Under the pieces are notes generated by a model. The model had not been told where the DNA came from and made no database searches. It worked only from the letters and a program-made list of their open reading frames with translations. The position numbers and the translations under genes are program-made. Of a stretch of 64,000 nt of DNA, positions 45,507 to 57,700 are shown one piece after another. Origin of the DNA: Sarcocystis neurona (taxonomy: Eukaryota; Apicomplexa; Conoidasida; Eucoccidiorida; Sarcocystidae). Where the stretch lies: NCBI GenBank assembly GCA_000727475.1, contig KL647302.1:995449-1059448 (forward strand). Direction: 5' to 3'. Position 1 is the stretch's first letter. Each line of letters opens with the position of its first letter.

Positions 45507-48500
45507 ATGCAGTCTTTCACAGGGTGCTCCATAGGGGACGCTGCCGCCCTACCGGCTGCGTCTCCTCCGCCTGGTGCTGCTCTTCCTGTTGCTGCTGCTC
45601 GTCCCCCCCACGCGGCTGCTCCTGCTGCCGCCGCGCCCCTCGCCTCTGCTGCCACTACCGTAACAGACCCTGCTCCTGGTTCTTCTCTGCGGCCTATAGC
45701 AACTGACGTCGAAAGCGAACTTGCTGCTGCCCGTGGTCCTTCTGCCTGTTCGTCTGTCGCTTCTTCCTCCTCCTCTTCTGCTTCTTCTTCCGTGGCTTCT
45801 TCGTCGTCGTCCTCCTTTTCACGTGAATCGCTTTGTAGAGCGTTTTCTGCGTGGTCGACAACCGCAACAGCGCTGCCAGATCCCCTGCATCTGCCTCCTC
45901 TGCTGCCTGTGCCAGGCGCAGCTGTTTCTGCAGGGGGAGGCAGCGAGAATTTCTACTCCGGAGCTGCCTCTCAGGCGCCAGAGTCCCCGTCGCCGTCCCC
46001 TGCAACTGCTGCAGCAGTGTCGGCTGCGTTTTTCGGCGCGCCGGAAGCTGCTGCGTCGCCCGCGGGAGGCGCGTCTGCAGCTTGTACTGGCGGTGGGGCT
46101 GCTGCAGGAGCCGCTTCTTTTTCTTCCTCAGCTGCTGTAGCGGCCACCAATTCCCCGTCCTCTCCGTTCTCCGGTGGGTCGTCGCCGTGGTTTCCTCTGC
46201 GAGCCCCTCGTCTGTCGGCGGCAGCAGCAGCTGCGGCTGCTAGCAAGCGACGGTGTGTGCGCTTGCAACCCAGTGCGTCTCCTTTTCCGACTGCTCCACC
46301 AGGGGGCGCGCCAGAGGCAGCAGCGGACTGTGTGGAAGTGACGGCGCTCGGAGCAGGCAGCGAGGTGGGTCGGTCATGCGTCTTGCTGCAGCACCGAGGC
46401 TACTGCGTGATGTTTGACTGTGGGGTGCACCCCGCGCATACAGGGATAGGAGCCCTGCCTATTTTCGACGCGTTTGATATGCGAAAAGTGTCCGTTTGTT
46501 TGATTACCCACTTCCACCTGGACCACTGCGGCGCGCTGCCTTACCTGCTGTGCAAGACGTCGTTCCGGGGGCGCGTCTTTATGACTGCTCCGACCAAGGT
46601 GATTTCTCGGCTGCTGTGGCTGGACTACGCGCGCATGGCTGCCTTTGACGACGACCGCAGCAGCGGGGGAGCAGCAGCCGCCGGCACGGGAGGCGGAGGC
46701 GGCCGAGGAGCAGCAGGCGGGGCAGGTGGCGGAGGAGGAGGAGGGGCTGGAGCGGCAGCAGCAGGAAGGAGCGCGGCGATCTACAGCGAACAAGACGTAG
46801 AAGCAGCGCTGCGGATGATCGAAACTATCGACTTTCACCAAGAAATCGAAGTGCAGGGGATCAAAATTTCTTGCTACGGCGCAGGCCACGTCCTGGGGGC
46901 CTGCATGTTTCTAGTTGAGACAGGGGGTGTACGTACACTGTACACGGGCGATTTCAGCAGCGAAGAAGACCGCCACGTGCCTGCAGCAGAGCTGCCTGCT
47001 GTTGATGTCCAGCTGCTGCTCTGCGAGAGCACGTACGGTGTGCAAGTGCACGAGCCGAGGCAGCAGCGAGAAAGCAGACTCATTGCTGCGATCCTGGAGA
47101 TTGTGCTGCAGCGCAGAGGCAAGGTGCTGCTGCCGGTGTTTGCTCTCGGGCGCGTGCAGGAGCTGCTGCTGATCTTAGAGGAGTACTGGCGCAGCCACCC
47201 AGCGGTGCAGCACGTGCCGATCCTTTTCATATCGCCGCTCGCGAGCAAGAGCATTGCAGTCTTCGACGCGTTCCTCCACATGTCTGGACGGCAGCTGCGG
47301 CAGCAGGCGCTGCAGGGCGAGAACCCCTTCGCGTTTCAGTTCGTCAAGAGTCTGAAGTCGTACGACGGCGCCGCGGCTCGGCTGTACGTACACCGCGACG
47401 CGCCTGCGGTCATCTTCGCGGCGCCAGGCATGCTGCAGAGCGGCGCCAGCAGACGCATCTTCGAAGTCCTCGCGCCGCACGCGAGAAACGGCGTCATCTT
47501 GACGGGCTACAGCGTCAAAGGCACCCTTGCAGAGGAACTCAAGAGGGAGCCGGAACATCTGCTGCTCCCGCGGAGCGACGCAGGGGGGGGCGGCGGGGCT
47601 GGGGCGGCTGCTGCCGGAGGGGCCGCCACAGGAGCCGAGACGGACCTGCAGCCGCAGCAGCAGGTGCTGCGGCGGCGCTGCTCTTGCCAAGTTATTTCTT
47701 TCAGCGCACACTCGGACTACCTGCAGACCTCTGCCTTTATCAAGCAGCTGCGAGTACCCAACGTCGTGCTGGTCCACGGAGAAAGAAACGAGATGCGGAG
47801 ACTGCGCGACAAACTGCAGGAAGAAACTCCGGATCTTGCTGTCTTTACACCCGAAATTCTGCAGACAGTTTCGCTGCAGTTCTGCAGCAGCAGCAGCAGT
47901 GGCAGCTGCAGCAGCAACACCGCGGCGACACCTGCTCCGGTCTGCGCGGTCGCTGCCGGTAAACTCGCTGACGAGATCTTCCGGGGCTGCGGCGGTGGCA
48001 GCGAAGCAGCTGCGAGGGCAAGGACTCAGAACAGCAGGTCGAAGGCAAGCGAAACGGCCAGCAGCAGCGGAAGAGAAAGCGAAGATGAAGAGGAGCAAGA
48101 GGAGATCGACGGAGAAGAGGACCTGCTGCTAGACGTTGAAGGAGTCGTCGTGCTCGAAGAGGGCGAGCACCCCCTGCTGGTGCATGCCGAAGAACTCAGT
48201 GTGGCAGCGAGAATCCCGGTCATGCGGATGCAGCAGAAACTGCGACTTGCGTTCCCTTACCCGCTCTGTTTGCTGCGCAAAGCTGCTGCGCTGGTGTTCG
48301 AAGATTGTATCTCTTTTGCTGCTGCAGCAGCGCCGTCACACACTAGCGGCACTTCGGCAGCTGCAGGGACGGCAGCAGCAGCGCTGAAATCAGCAGCAGC
48401 AGCAGTTGGCCAAAGCCAGCAGACGGAGGAGGAAGAGGAGCAGGGGCGAAGTCACGCTGGGTCACGGAAAACGCTTCTGTGTAACGGTAACAGCAGCGGC

Positions 48501-51382
48501 AGCAGCGAGACGCTCAACGCTGGCAGCAGGAGCGGTGCTCCTAGCAGCGCTGCGAGCCGCAACAGCAGCGACAGTAGTACCGCGGGGCAGGGAAGCGCAA
48601 CAACTGCGAGAAGATGCAGCATGACAAGTAGTGTGGAGATGGTGCGTGGCGACGGAGGGGCCAGCAGCAGCAGAGCTGGCACCGGCAGCAGTGCTGTCCC
48701 CGCAGACGCGTGGCACATCGGCGACGAGGGAAATAGCGATGTGGGGTTTTGCGTGGGCGACTGCGTTTCGGTGTACAGACACCCGAGATTCGCGGAGGAG
48801 GTGGTGATTGAGTGGCTAGCAAGCCCGACGGCTGACATGGTGGCGGATGCGCTCAGTTTTCTGCTGCTGGATATTCTTCGCGTCAACAGCAGCAGCAACG
48901 GCTGCAAACAAATGCAGCACCTCGTGTGTGACCGAGAGCAGCAGAGCGATGCCGTCCTTGTCGACGTGCTGCAGGCGCAGCTCTCCCACATCTTCGGAGC
49001 CGTGCAGGTGCTGCCGCGCAGTGTACACACAGCAGCGCGTGCTGTCGCGAAGGCAGCAGCACTCGAGGCTGCACCAGCAGCAGCTCCAGCAGAAGCAGCA
49101 CAAGTAGCTGCGGCGGGAGCGGCAGCAGGATCAGCCAAGGCAGGTCCCGGTGGTGTGGTGGCGGCAAACGCAGGCAAAGACGCAGATACATACGCGGAAG
49201 AGGACGCAGCAGGCGGACGGGTGGACGCAGCAGCAGAGAAGACAAAGGGGAACTTCGACTCTGATGAAGAACCAAGGCAGCATCACCAGCAGGCACAGCA
49301 GCAGCAACGACAGCAAGGGGAAGAGGAGGAGGAGGAGCGGCGCATGCGCGCTGCAGTAGAGAGGGCTGAGCTGGAGCAGGGAGAAGTGGTGCTGCGATTT
49401 TGGGCGCGGAGACTGACAGCAGCAGCAGCCGCAGGGGGACTGAGCAGCGCAGACGGCAGCAGCAGCGCCGCGCAGGAGCCGCAGGCTGAGGAACACCCAG
49501 CGGCAGCAGCGGGTGCAGGGAAGAAGCCAGCGTTTGTTCTTGTCCCAGTTGAAATTGATCTGGCCCAACGCACCGTAAGGCGAGGCACACACCTACGGTC
49601 ATGCGCAGGCGTCAGTAAACATAGACAAACGAATGTGTACATGAGTCTGTAGGTATCTATTCATATTTACGTGGAAAGATATATATACATACATTCACAT
49701 ATATATATATATATATGTATGTGTCTGTGTGGGTATCTATGCATATCTGTGTATGTCTTTACACGAGTGTGTACGCATATGTGTGTGTATATATATATGT
49801 ATATATATGCGTATTAATATACATATATATATATGTATATATGTGTGTATATAGATGAAGGTATATTTAAGAGAGCATTTTGTGACAGTGCGTCCCGTAG
49901 GGAGAGACAGACACTGCATGCGTATACTGTTACCGCGGTGTGCGCGTGAGTATGTGTGCATGTGTGCGTTGGAAATTCCTACTTCGTCATAAAGTCCTGA
50001 GTAAGGCTGACACATTCTGCGTGGCGACACGGTAGTGGAGTAGGACCCAAGCTCCTATCTTTCGAATACGCAGAGGATGTAAAGGGTTATGGGAGATTGT
50101 GTGTGTTTTAGCGTCTACTCCTCCGCTTCCGGCTTGGCGCTGTGCAGCTCCAGGTGGTACTGCTGCTAGAGCTGCTCGTGCACGGCCGCTGGCTGCTGCC
50201 GCTGCTGCCCTTTTTGCTGAGTCCTCGTTTATCTTCCCACTGCTACACTTGCATGTCCGTCTGCCAGTGTGCTGCTTTCCTCTCTTTCGCTGTCGGTTTG
50301 CTGCCGTGTCGGTCGTGCCACTGCTGCTGGTGCTGCTGCTGTTGCGGCGCACGTCCTGTTGCTGGCGCGGACGTGCTGCTGCTGCTGCATGATTCGTGTC
50401 TGGTGTGTCCGACTTCCCGATACGCTTGCTACGAGGCAGCCTTGCGTGCGGGTGGAATTTCATAACCCACACGTGGGACTCTTTTTTCGCAGATGGCAGT
50501 AGACATCTACCCACACACGTATGTTCTCCTGTATTTGCCTCGTACATCTCTCCCCGTGATACGCACATGCATATGTGTCTTCACCCCATTACATATTAAT
50601 GTATATTCCTGTGCATACGTACAGGTGCACGTATGTATATGTGTGTGTCAGTTCACAGATATATTCTGTCGTGCGAAGAAAGGCTCGACCCTTTCTTGTG
50701 TACAGATATACGCCCGGCGGGAGGCGTCTTCACCGTGTGCATACATATATAGAGAGGGTCATACTGCGCTAGTAGTATGCGTCCTTGCGGGCAGGTGCGT
50801 CTACTCGTACGCAGTCCTCCTATCCACACATACGTCTGTAGGTATGTGTCGCGTTGACTTCCGTATTTGTTGTCGGGGTCCCACATCCCTTTTCCCCTGC
50901 ACATGCGTGTGGACACTCAACTATTTTCCTCATATATTCCTCTCGACTTGTACACCCTGCAGTTAGACGGGTTTTCGTTACCACTGACACGTACTTACCC
51001 ACCGAAGAGCGTCAGTTTTCCTCATGTACCCAGCTGCGCACGTTGGTATACTTTAAATTACTTACACGTTGCAATGCTTTAGCACCTAGAGTCGTATATG
51101 CGACTCTATGTATGTTGAGAGAGAGAGAAAGACAGATGGACACATGTGCGCCTGTATACACGTGTGTAGAAGAGGTACTACGCTGCGTGCTGATATGCGT
51201 GTTTGTCTTTGTGCGTAGCTCTCCGTCCACACGGGTCCGTCCGTATGTGTGTGTGTCTCTCTGTGGTTCATGTTTGCGGCGCATTGTAGGTGCACTGCGA
51301 AGACTCGGAGGTCCGGCAGCGCATGCAGGCGTTCGTGCGCCGCGTGGAAACGTCGCTGCTGCCGCTGCCCGTTTTTTCCTGA
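45507..51382 (+). CDS. CPSF3: mRNA 3'-end processing endonuclease CPSF73 (CPSF3)
   Basis: CPSF73 cuts pre-mRNA before polyadenylation, acting as a zinc-dependent metallo-beta-lactamase/beta-CASP nuclease in the nuclear CPSF complex. Exon 1 is 45507-49574 (first good ATG, MQSFTG). Exon 2 is 51290-51382. The join ACC/gtaagg...attgtag/GTG is in phase 0. The fold starts near residue 277 (VEVTALGAGSEVGRS). Metal ligands are visible: HFHLDH at 335-340, GHVLGA His461, TGDFS Asp482. Beta-CASP motifs follow: CESTYG Glu507, FSAHSDY His735, VLVHGE His757. The C-terminal pattern 'VPVEIDLAQRT' + 'VHCEDSEVRQRMQAFVRRVE' matches the family's tail. The protein has 1,386 residues, about twice the animal enzyme. 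The extra parts are an Ala/Ser-rich N-terminus of about 275 residues, Gly/Ala inserts near 382-424 and 690-722, and an acidic Ala/Gln/Glu-rich tail region. Confidence 0.95.
49677..49860. repeat. TATA/CATA dinucleotide tract in the CPSF73 intron
   Basis: Alternating tatatata, tacatatatgt and gtgtgtat runs, largely self-complementary. The rest of this 1,715-nt intron (49575-51289) holds a CTG block at 50,130-50,400, which opens a spurious 193-codon minus frame. Confidence 0.8.
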
Positions 51383-51410
51383 AGCAGCGAAGAGGAGTGC
51401 GGCAGCAGAA

Positions 51411-51844
51411 ATGGCACCAGCCGCTGCAGCAGCAGAAAGAGCGACACCCGCAGCAACTGCAAAAACCAAGGAGCGGGCTGCCGGCTACGGCGCCGGAGGC
51501 AGCAGCAGCAGCAGCATTTCAGGCAGCCAGAGCCGGTAACAAGCGACAGCCGCAGCAGTGGGGAAAGCAGCAGCACCAGCACAGCACAAGTGGACAACAG
51601 AATCAGCAGAGCCTAGCGTGCGCCCGGCGTGCTGTGAACAGTCACAGGACAGGGTCGGTGGTGGATCGGACGCACTGCGGCTGTACATTTTGCTACAAGC
51701 ACTGGAAGATGATATCCCACAGCCTTTCAATGCACGCATGTCTCTGAGGAGGCTTTACGCTTCCACGCCTATATATATATATATATATACATATACGTAT
51801 CTATACATTTGTGACTGTGAATCATTTCCGGTGTCCACATGCAG
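51411..51844 (+). CDS. Possible 5' exons of the next plus-strand gene
   Basis: ATG at 51411, only 28 bases after the CPSF73 stop, opens an Ala/Thr/Ser-rich frame ending at AGCCG/gtaaca. Around 51,650-51,750 another plus frame reads 'GGGSDALRLYILLQALEDDI' and 'PQPFNARMSLRRL', clearly protein-like, before a TATA tract (51,768-51,795). Its link to the firm exons from 51,845 is not in phase at the obvious donor, so the structure is unresolved. Confidence 0.35.
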
Positions 51845-52440
51845 TTGCGCGTGAATGTAGAAAGTAGGTTTCTACGTGTCCTGAGAAGCGTACTTATGCG
51901 GGGTCGCCTCCTCAGTTTCGCAGAGGTATGCGTGTATAAGAAATACGTACACATTCTCAGTGGCACGCTTGGGAGAATATATATATATATACATATTTTG
52001 GCCCATGTGTTACATTTTCCGAGCTGGTTATGGTAAGCGCATCGTTTCCACCGAGCAATTCCTTCTTTGCCTGCATACTTATGTGTGTCCTACACAAAGA
52101 CGCATCTTCGTGTAAACGCGCTACGCAGATGTCCGCAGCGCATTCTCCACCCGCTCCTGGATCTGTCGTTATACAGCTTCTTATTTGGATGTATGTTCCG
52201 GCAAGAAGAGCTGGGCACGCGCTCAGTTCTTGCACGCTCCGATACCCAGTTGATCACAGAAAAGGTATACACATCTGTGTACTTACCATTCATGGTAACC
52301 TCATGTCTACGTATGTGTACTATATCCAGGTATGTGAAAAAATCTTTCCACTCTGCGCCTCCTCCTACTACACACAATTGGACACAACGTTGAAATACTG
52401 GGGGGCGTCTCTGAGGGACACGCTGGAGCGATGGCTCTGA
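51845..52440 (+). CDS. Unknown helical protein, three C-terminal exons
   Basis: Exons 51845-51925, 52100-52264 and 52330-52440 are all phase 0 with GT-AG introns that carry TA-rich and GT-rich sequence. They encode 'LRVNVESRFLRVLRSVLMRG', then 'HLRVNALRRCPQRILHPLLD' with 'SLYSFLFGCMFRQEELGTRS', then 'VCEKIFPLCASSYYTQLDTT' and 'YWGASLRDTLERWL', ending at TGA 52438-52440. The composition is that of a folded, Leu/Arg-rich helical protein with no low complexity, unusual for this region and so likely conserved. I do not recognise the family. The 5' end probably includes the exon near 51.7 kb. Confidence 0.6.
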
Positions 52441-52785
52441 ATTTGTACTGGCTCGGCTTACGAGCTGCGGCTGGCTTTTGCAGCAGGAGCTGCCAAGACC
52501 GTCGTAGTCGTGGATGGTCCTTCACACAAGTGTAGATTTTTTTCATGAAGCTGTAGACAATAATGGAAGGACGCATAGTGTGTGGATGCGTCTGCCTCTG
52601 TATACTGTTTGTCAGCGTATGTCCACTTTCGCGTCTGCATGCACGAGAATGTATTCGCGTGTATGCATCTCTACACATCTGCGTCTTTACACGTGTGCTT
52701 GTGTAGACAAAGACGTCTCGGGTTGTATGCACAAAAGTGTATGCGCGCATGTCTGCGTGTCCGTATGCACGTATTTGGACGTTAG

Positions 52786-54115
52786 TCCAACTGTGTGGAG
52801 GCGTGTTGTATCGACTACGACTTCTGCAGAGGGAGCTGCGAGGCCGTGCGGAAGAGAGACAACCGCAGAAGCAAGTGCGTTTCCTGGACTCAAGGCAGTT
52901 TAACCAGTGTGACTATACGTATATCTGTACACACTTGTACGTGCGTATGTGCGTCGTTGAAGTCTACACGTGCTGCAAAGCGCCAACAGAACATCCTTTT
53001 GAGAAGGTTCTGGCTGCTCCTTGTTAGCAGTTCTCCGTTTCCGTGCCTCCAGCTGCTGTAAGATTCACTTCTGCAGAAGGCGTGCGTGCAAGCACTACAG
53101 ATGTGTATGCATGCGATGCAGCAGCACGAGCATCAAGTTAGCGGTCGCGGTTGTAGCAGAAGCAGCGGAGCGCAACGGCAGCAACACCGCAGGCAGCACG
53201 TCACGTAGCCCTGCGCAACAGTAGCTCGGCGACTGCTGCCACACGCATGCGTACCTGCCGCCGTAACGGGAATACGAATGACATCGGAATAGTTTTCGAC
53301 AAGCTGCTGCCGCCGCAGCACGCTCCTGCTGTTCACAGCAGCATTGTCACGTCCCTCCTAGCTGCAGTAGGAAAAGGCGCCTCTTCCACGACTACCAGCA
53401 GCACAGACTCTTACCAGCAACAGCGTCAGCAACCGATTTTGCCACCAGCAGCCGTAGGGCTGCTAAGAAGCATATTCACAGTACCAGACAAGGACCGCCG
53501 CATAAGGCAAGGCGGGGCCACACTCTAGTGGGATGAAGGTTCCCGAAGAGCTGCATCGGTCTCTATAAACCCACGTAGGAGCTTCTGCTGTGGCTGCTTG
53601 CTGCTTAGCTGGCGAAGGCGCCCCGATGGACGCTATAGTGATGCTTTTGCCGGGTGCCTCACTATTCCCTAGGAGCTCGTTCCGCTGCAGTGCTGCGGCT
53701 CGTCTTGCTGCTGCTGCTTTGTTGCCCCGGTGCAGCTGCTGCGCGTCATATGGCGTCTGCGCAGCTGCCATACAACACAAATTGCTAGATGTGTGCCCTT
53801 GCAGCGCAGCAAGCGAACTCAGAATTGAGTACTTATCAGCAAGTTAATCACCCCGCAGCTGCAGCTCGACAAGTCAACAGAATCGCTGCAGGCGCAATCG
53901 TTAAAACTGACCAGAGCGACGATCCATTTGGTGGCCAGGCAGGACTTCAGTCGTGCAGCAGCAGCGGGTTGCGATGGCTCCACAAGCAGCAGGAGGCTCC
54001 GGTGGCTCGTGTAGCAGCAGCAGCAGGCTTTGGTGGTTCCGGGCGCAGCCGTAGTACCACGAGGTGGGACCGCAGCAGAAGAGAATGCTGCAACGTCAAA
54101 TTCTTCTGTGAGTGA
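52786..54115 (+). CDS. Unknown coiled-coil protein, 3' exons
   Basis: Exon 52786-52874 ('QLCGGVLYRLRLLQRELRGR'...QPQKQ, donor gtgcgt) joins in phase 0 to an exon from 53077 ('KACVQALQMCMHAMQQHEHQ'). Further plus-strand exons are likely at about 53,290-53,528 ('FDKLLPPQHAPAVHSSIVTS', 'GLLRSIFTVPDKDRRIR') and at 53805-54115 after cccttgcag ('AQQANSELSTYQQVNHPAAA', 'TDQSDDPFGGQAGLQS'), ending at TGA 54113-54115. The joins after 53,140 are not proven. The first two exons form a Leu/Gln/Arg coiled coil. It may continue the gene at 51.8-52.4 kb only if the TGA at 52,440 is not used. Function unknown. Confidence 0.45.
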
Positions 54116-54776
54116 CTGACTGAGAGACGCGCTCTCTTAAGCCCGTACGCGTGCAGTTCTAGTATCTCCGCGTATACACTTACGGGCACAGACATATAAA
54201 CACGTATATGTGTGTATACATATATATATCTCTTCGGACACATTGACATGTAAATATGTAAATTTACATATGTGCGAATAGTTATGAGGCTGAGAAGTGT
54301 GGTACCGAGCCTTTGAATGATACGATTTGGTTTGTGGCGTGCGTTCAAGCTGCGCGCGGTGACACACTGCCGACCAGCAGCGGCACGGCGTTTTTGCCGT
54401 GATATGTGCGTCGTCACCCAGTGCAACTTTTTTCAGTACCTCTAAACAAATTTTGACAAGAGACGATCACTTGCACATTCTATAGAAAGTGTCGCGCACA
54501 GAAGTTCATCTTTTCTATGTGAGGCGTTGTTGCTATCTATACAACGGCGTCAAAAATTTGATGCCCCAGCAGAAGTGCGGTCTTGCTGGTGCTGCTGCTG
54601 CAGCCACACAGACGTCACAGGGCGCTACTGCCGCGACTCTGTCCAGCGGTGTAGCTGGGGGGCACATCGCTACGGCTGCCGTCGGCTGCGCTTCCTGGGC
54701 TGCAGTTCCTCCCGCGCGCGCGGCAGCGCGGACATTCTTCGCCTGTCAAGTTGCCGCCGCTGCTGCTGCTGCTGCC
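54116..54776. other. Convergent 3' region
   Basis: Lies between the plus-strand stop at 54,115 and the minus-strand stop at 54,777. It contains a short tatatata tract near 54,215. A plus frame at 54489-54887 is an Ala-rich by-product of triplets. Confidence 0.45.
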
Positions 54777-57700
54777 CTACGTTTGCAGTTGATGTTGCAG
54801 CTCATGCAAATATTTGATTTTGCCGCGCAGCGCTTTTATAGTGTGATGCTCCTCACTATAGACTCCCATGCGCAGCAGCTGTTCTAGATCTTTTTGTATG
54901 GCGTCTACTCTTTTCCCTAATTCCTCGCGTGAGGTTCGCGGCTGCTGCTGCTGCTGGCCCCTCTGACCACTCAGGCCCTGCTCCTTGCTGCTGCATGTCG
55001 GGAAGCTGTTGCTGCCGTTTGCCTCCGTCTCAGGAGCTGCGTGCGGCAGCGGCGGTGTGTGGGGTGCCAGCAGTTGTTCAGGAAACGCTGCCGAAGAAAG
55101 CCCATCCACACGCTGCGTGCTGCTGCTGCTGCTGTGCTGCTGACTGCAGCTGTCCGGCTGACTGGTGCTGCGTCGCTGCTTGCTGCCGCACTGGTCACTG
55201 CTGGGTTTCTGGCTACTGCTGCGGTGCTGCTTCTTGGTGTCCTGCAGACTCCTGCTGTGTTGTTGGCCTACTGCTGTAGCCGCCGTTGCAGAAGCTGCTT
55301 CGACGTCTGTGCTGCTCCCTCCTGTGGCCACAGCTGCTGCTGCGCTGCTCCCAAAACCATCGCATATGTCCAACGAAGTGATGGTCGCCGGCTGTGTGGG
55401 CAACTCCTCGTTGATCGCTGCTTCCGCCTGCAGCGGGCGGCGGGCCGTCCGGATATCCTGTTGCTGCAGCCGCCCCGCGTGCTGCTGCTGCTGCCTGGAC
55501 CGTTGTTGCTTCTGTCCTACTTGCTGCTGCTGCCGGTGGCTGGTCTTCTCACGGAGGCTGCAGCCGTGCTGCAACAGCTGCCTGGGCGCCGCCAAGTGCT
55601 GCTGCTGAGGAGAGTCACCGCGAGGCATCAGCACAGGTTTACGCGCAACTTCAGGTTGCTCCTGCTGTTTCTGCTGCTGCATCTTTGCGTGAGGGAACTG
55701 CAGCAGCTGCTGCTGTGTTCCGATTCTCTGCAGCAGCTGTCGCTGCCTGACAGACTGAGTCCGCTGCTCCCGCGCCTCTGCAGCAACCTGTTGCTGCTGC
55801 TGCAATAGCACGACCTCGCGCAGCTTCACTATCTCCCCTCGTAGCGCAGCAACCTGCGCTTCAACGTCTGTCTCCCACGAAGAGGAACTTCCTGTGACTT
55901 GCTGTACGTACACCGCACCAGTCGCGCAGCAGCAGCAGCCCCGCTGTCGTGTGTACGCCCTCGCACCGCGGCAACTCGCCGCATGCAGACGCCTTTTCAG
56001 CAGCACGAAAACAACAGAAATCGATAAAAAAGCAACACCAATCGCTTAAGACGCTACAGGGCGGGTGGACTATGTCTCCCCACAAGCACTGTAGCGGCAC
56101 CAGCAGCAACACCAGCCCTCTCCTGTCCACACATATCCACGCGCCACGCAGCAACTCACGCGCAGAGGAACGTCGCCGCATACGTGGCTGCGCGCACCTC
56201 TTGCCTACCCACACACGTTACCAATCTATTGACGAATATGTGTGTGTTTCTGTAGTCTCTCTTTGTCGACTGTACCTTTGCCTATAAATACAGCTGTGCA
56301 TCCGTACCCAGAAAAAGAGAATAGACACATATTTCCGACACATATATATATACATCTTTGTGCACGCCTGAAGATGCTACACTGGCTTGATTGTGAGAGC
56401 AGCTACAGCTGGCGATGCACACGTAAAACGCAGGGGCGTCTGTGTCTGTTCATATACAAGCTCGCCACGCACGCCGAGACACGGAGGAGAAGAACAGCGT
56501 CTGCATAAGCAAAGGCAGAACCGACGGTTCTAGCGGGCCCAGCTGTTTCGGGGAGGCCCCCAGACAGAACTGCACATCACTTCCGCGTGGCGCTTCGGCG
56601 CACCACCCGCCGTAGAAGGTCACGACAGCCAAACAGAAGCTCCGAGCGCGTTGTGGGCGTGTCTACTTTTCTGCACCGGTGTATAAACGTGTGAAGCTGC
56701 ACTACCACCACTTATTTGCGTAGAATATCTGCAAAGATATAGACAACGGCCTGGTAGGAAGAACTGCAGTCGCAGCCGCACGTCCGCCTGACGGGGCAGC
56801 ATATACCACGCGCGCGGCAGTAGCAGTCTCGGTCGCGTTGGCAGCCCAACGCAGGTTACGACACACACAGAGTGAGAAGGCTGCTGCTGCTGCTGCGCGC
56901 AAGGGGGGCACAGACGACAGCAGCAGCAGTTCTCGAAGAGGTTCGTGCGTTCCTCAGCCCGGGCATACGCACACAGAGTGGTCTACACAGACGTCCGCAT
57001 GCAATGTGACTACCGCTGTTGTCGCCGCTGCTGTTCATCGATGCCCCCCTGGTCCTGCTGCACCCCCTGCTCGCTTGTCGCTCCCCTCCTCTGTCCCGCT
57101 GTTCGGTTTGGTGACGCTCTGCTGCTCGATTCGGCGGCCGCGTCTCGGCGATATACAAACGCGAGAGCTGCACGGGACTGCATCTATGTACATATATATA
57201 TATATATATATATATGTGGGTATGTATATGTCTCGAGTCGTGCTGATGCACGTATGCACACGTCTATACTTTGTATGTATATATAGACGGACGCACATAT
57301 GTGTGTCAGTATACATTTATACATGTGCATACAGAAACTCACACAAATACATATATATATATGTCTTCTTCACTCTCTCGCTCTCTCTATATATATATGT
57401 TTTTACGAATACGTATGTATAAATGTATACAGGACGCATGTGTGTACGTACGTGCATATATACATACGAAGTATAGACGTGTTCATACGTGCATCAGCAC
57501 CATTCGAGATATACAGATACCCACATATATATACACACATATATCAATATGTCATCTACCCCAGGACAGCCCGTTCACAGAAACACATACGCACCTGGGT
57601 GTGCGAGAGTTGTCTACATCCGTATACACGAGAACCCGTGCATGCGCCTCTCGCCAGAGATATATAGATATACACATACATATACAGTCTTCAGTAGACT

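Noticed and set aside
47175..48098. Long minus-strand frames opposite CPSF73 (307, 241 and 239 codons)
   Set aside because: They are antisense shadows of a GC-rich, conserved plus-strand coding exon.
49575..49652. Use of the TAG at 49,650 as the CPSF73 stop
   Set aside because: The codons after the gtaagg donor do not resemble the family, while the exon at 51,290 supplies the expected C-terminal pattern in phase.
49987..50568. 193-codon minus frame inside the CPSF73 intron
   Set aside because: It is kept open by a CTG/CAG block, has no recognisable protein and no splice partners, and overlaps an intron.
55041..55808. 255-codon plus frame opposite the Gln-rich exon
   Set aside because: It is Leu/Cys/Ala-rich, as expected from reading CAG-rich coding DNA backwards. 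The minus strand has heptads and a valid acceptor.
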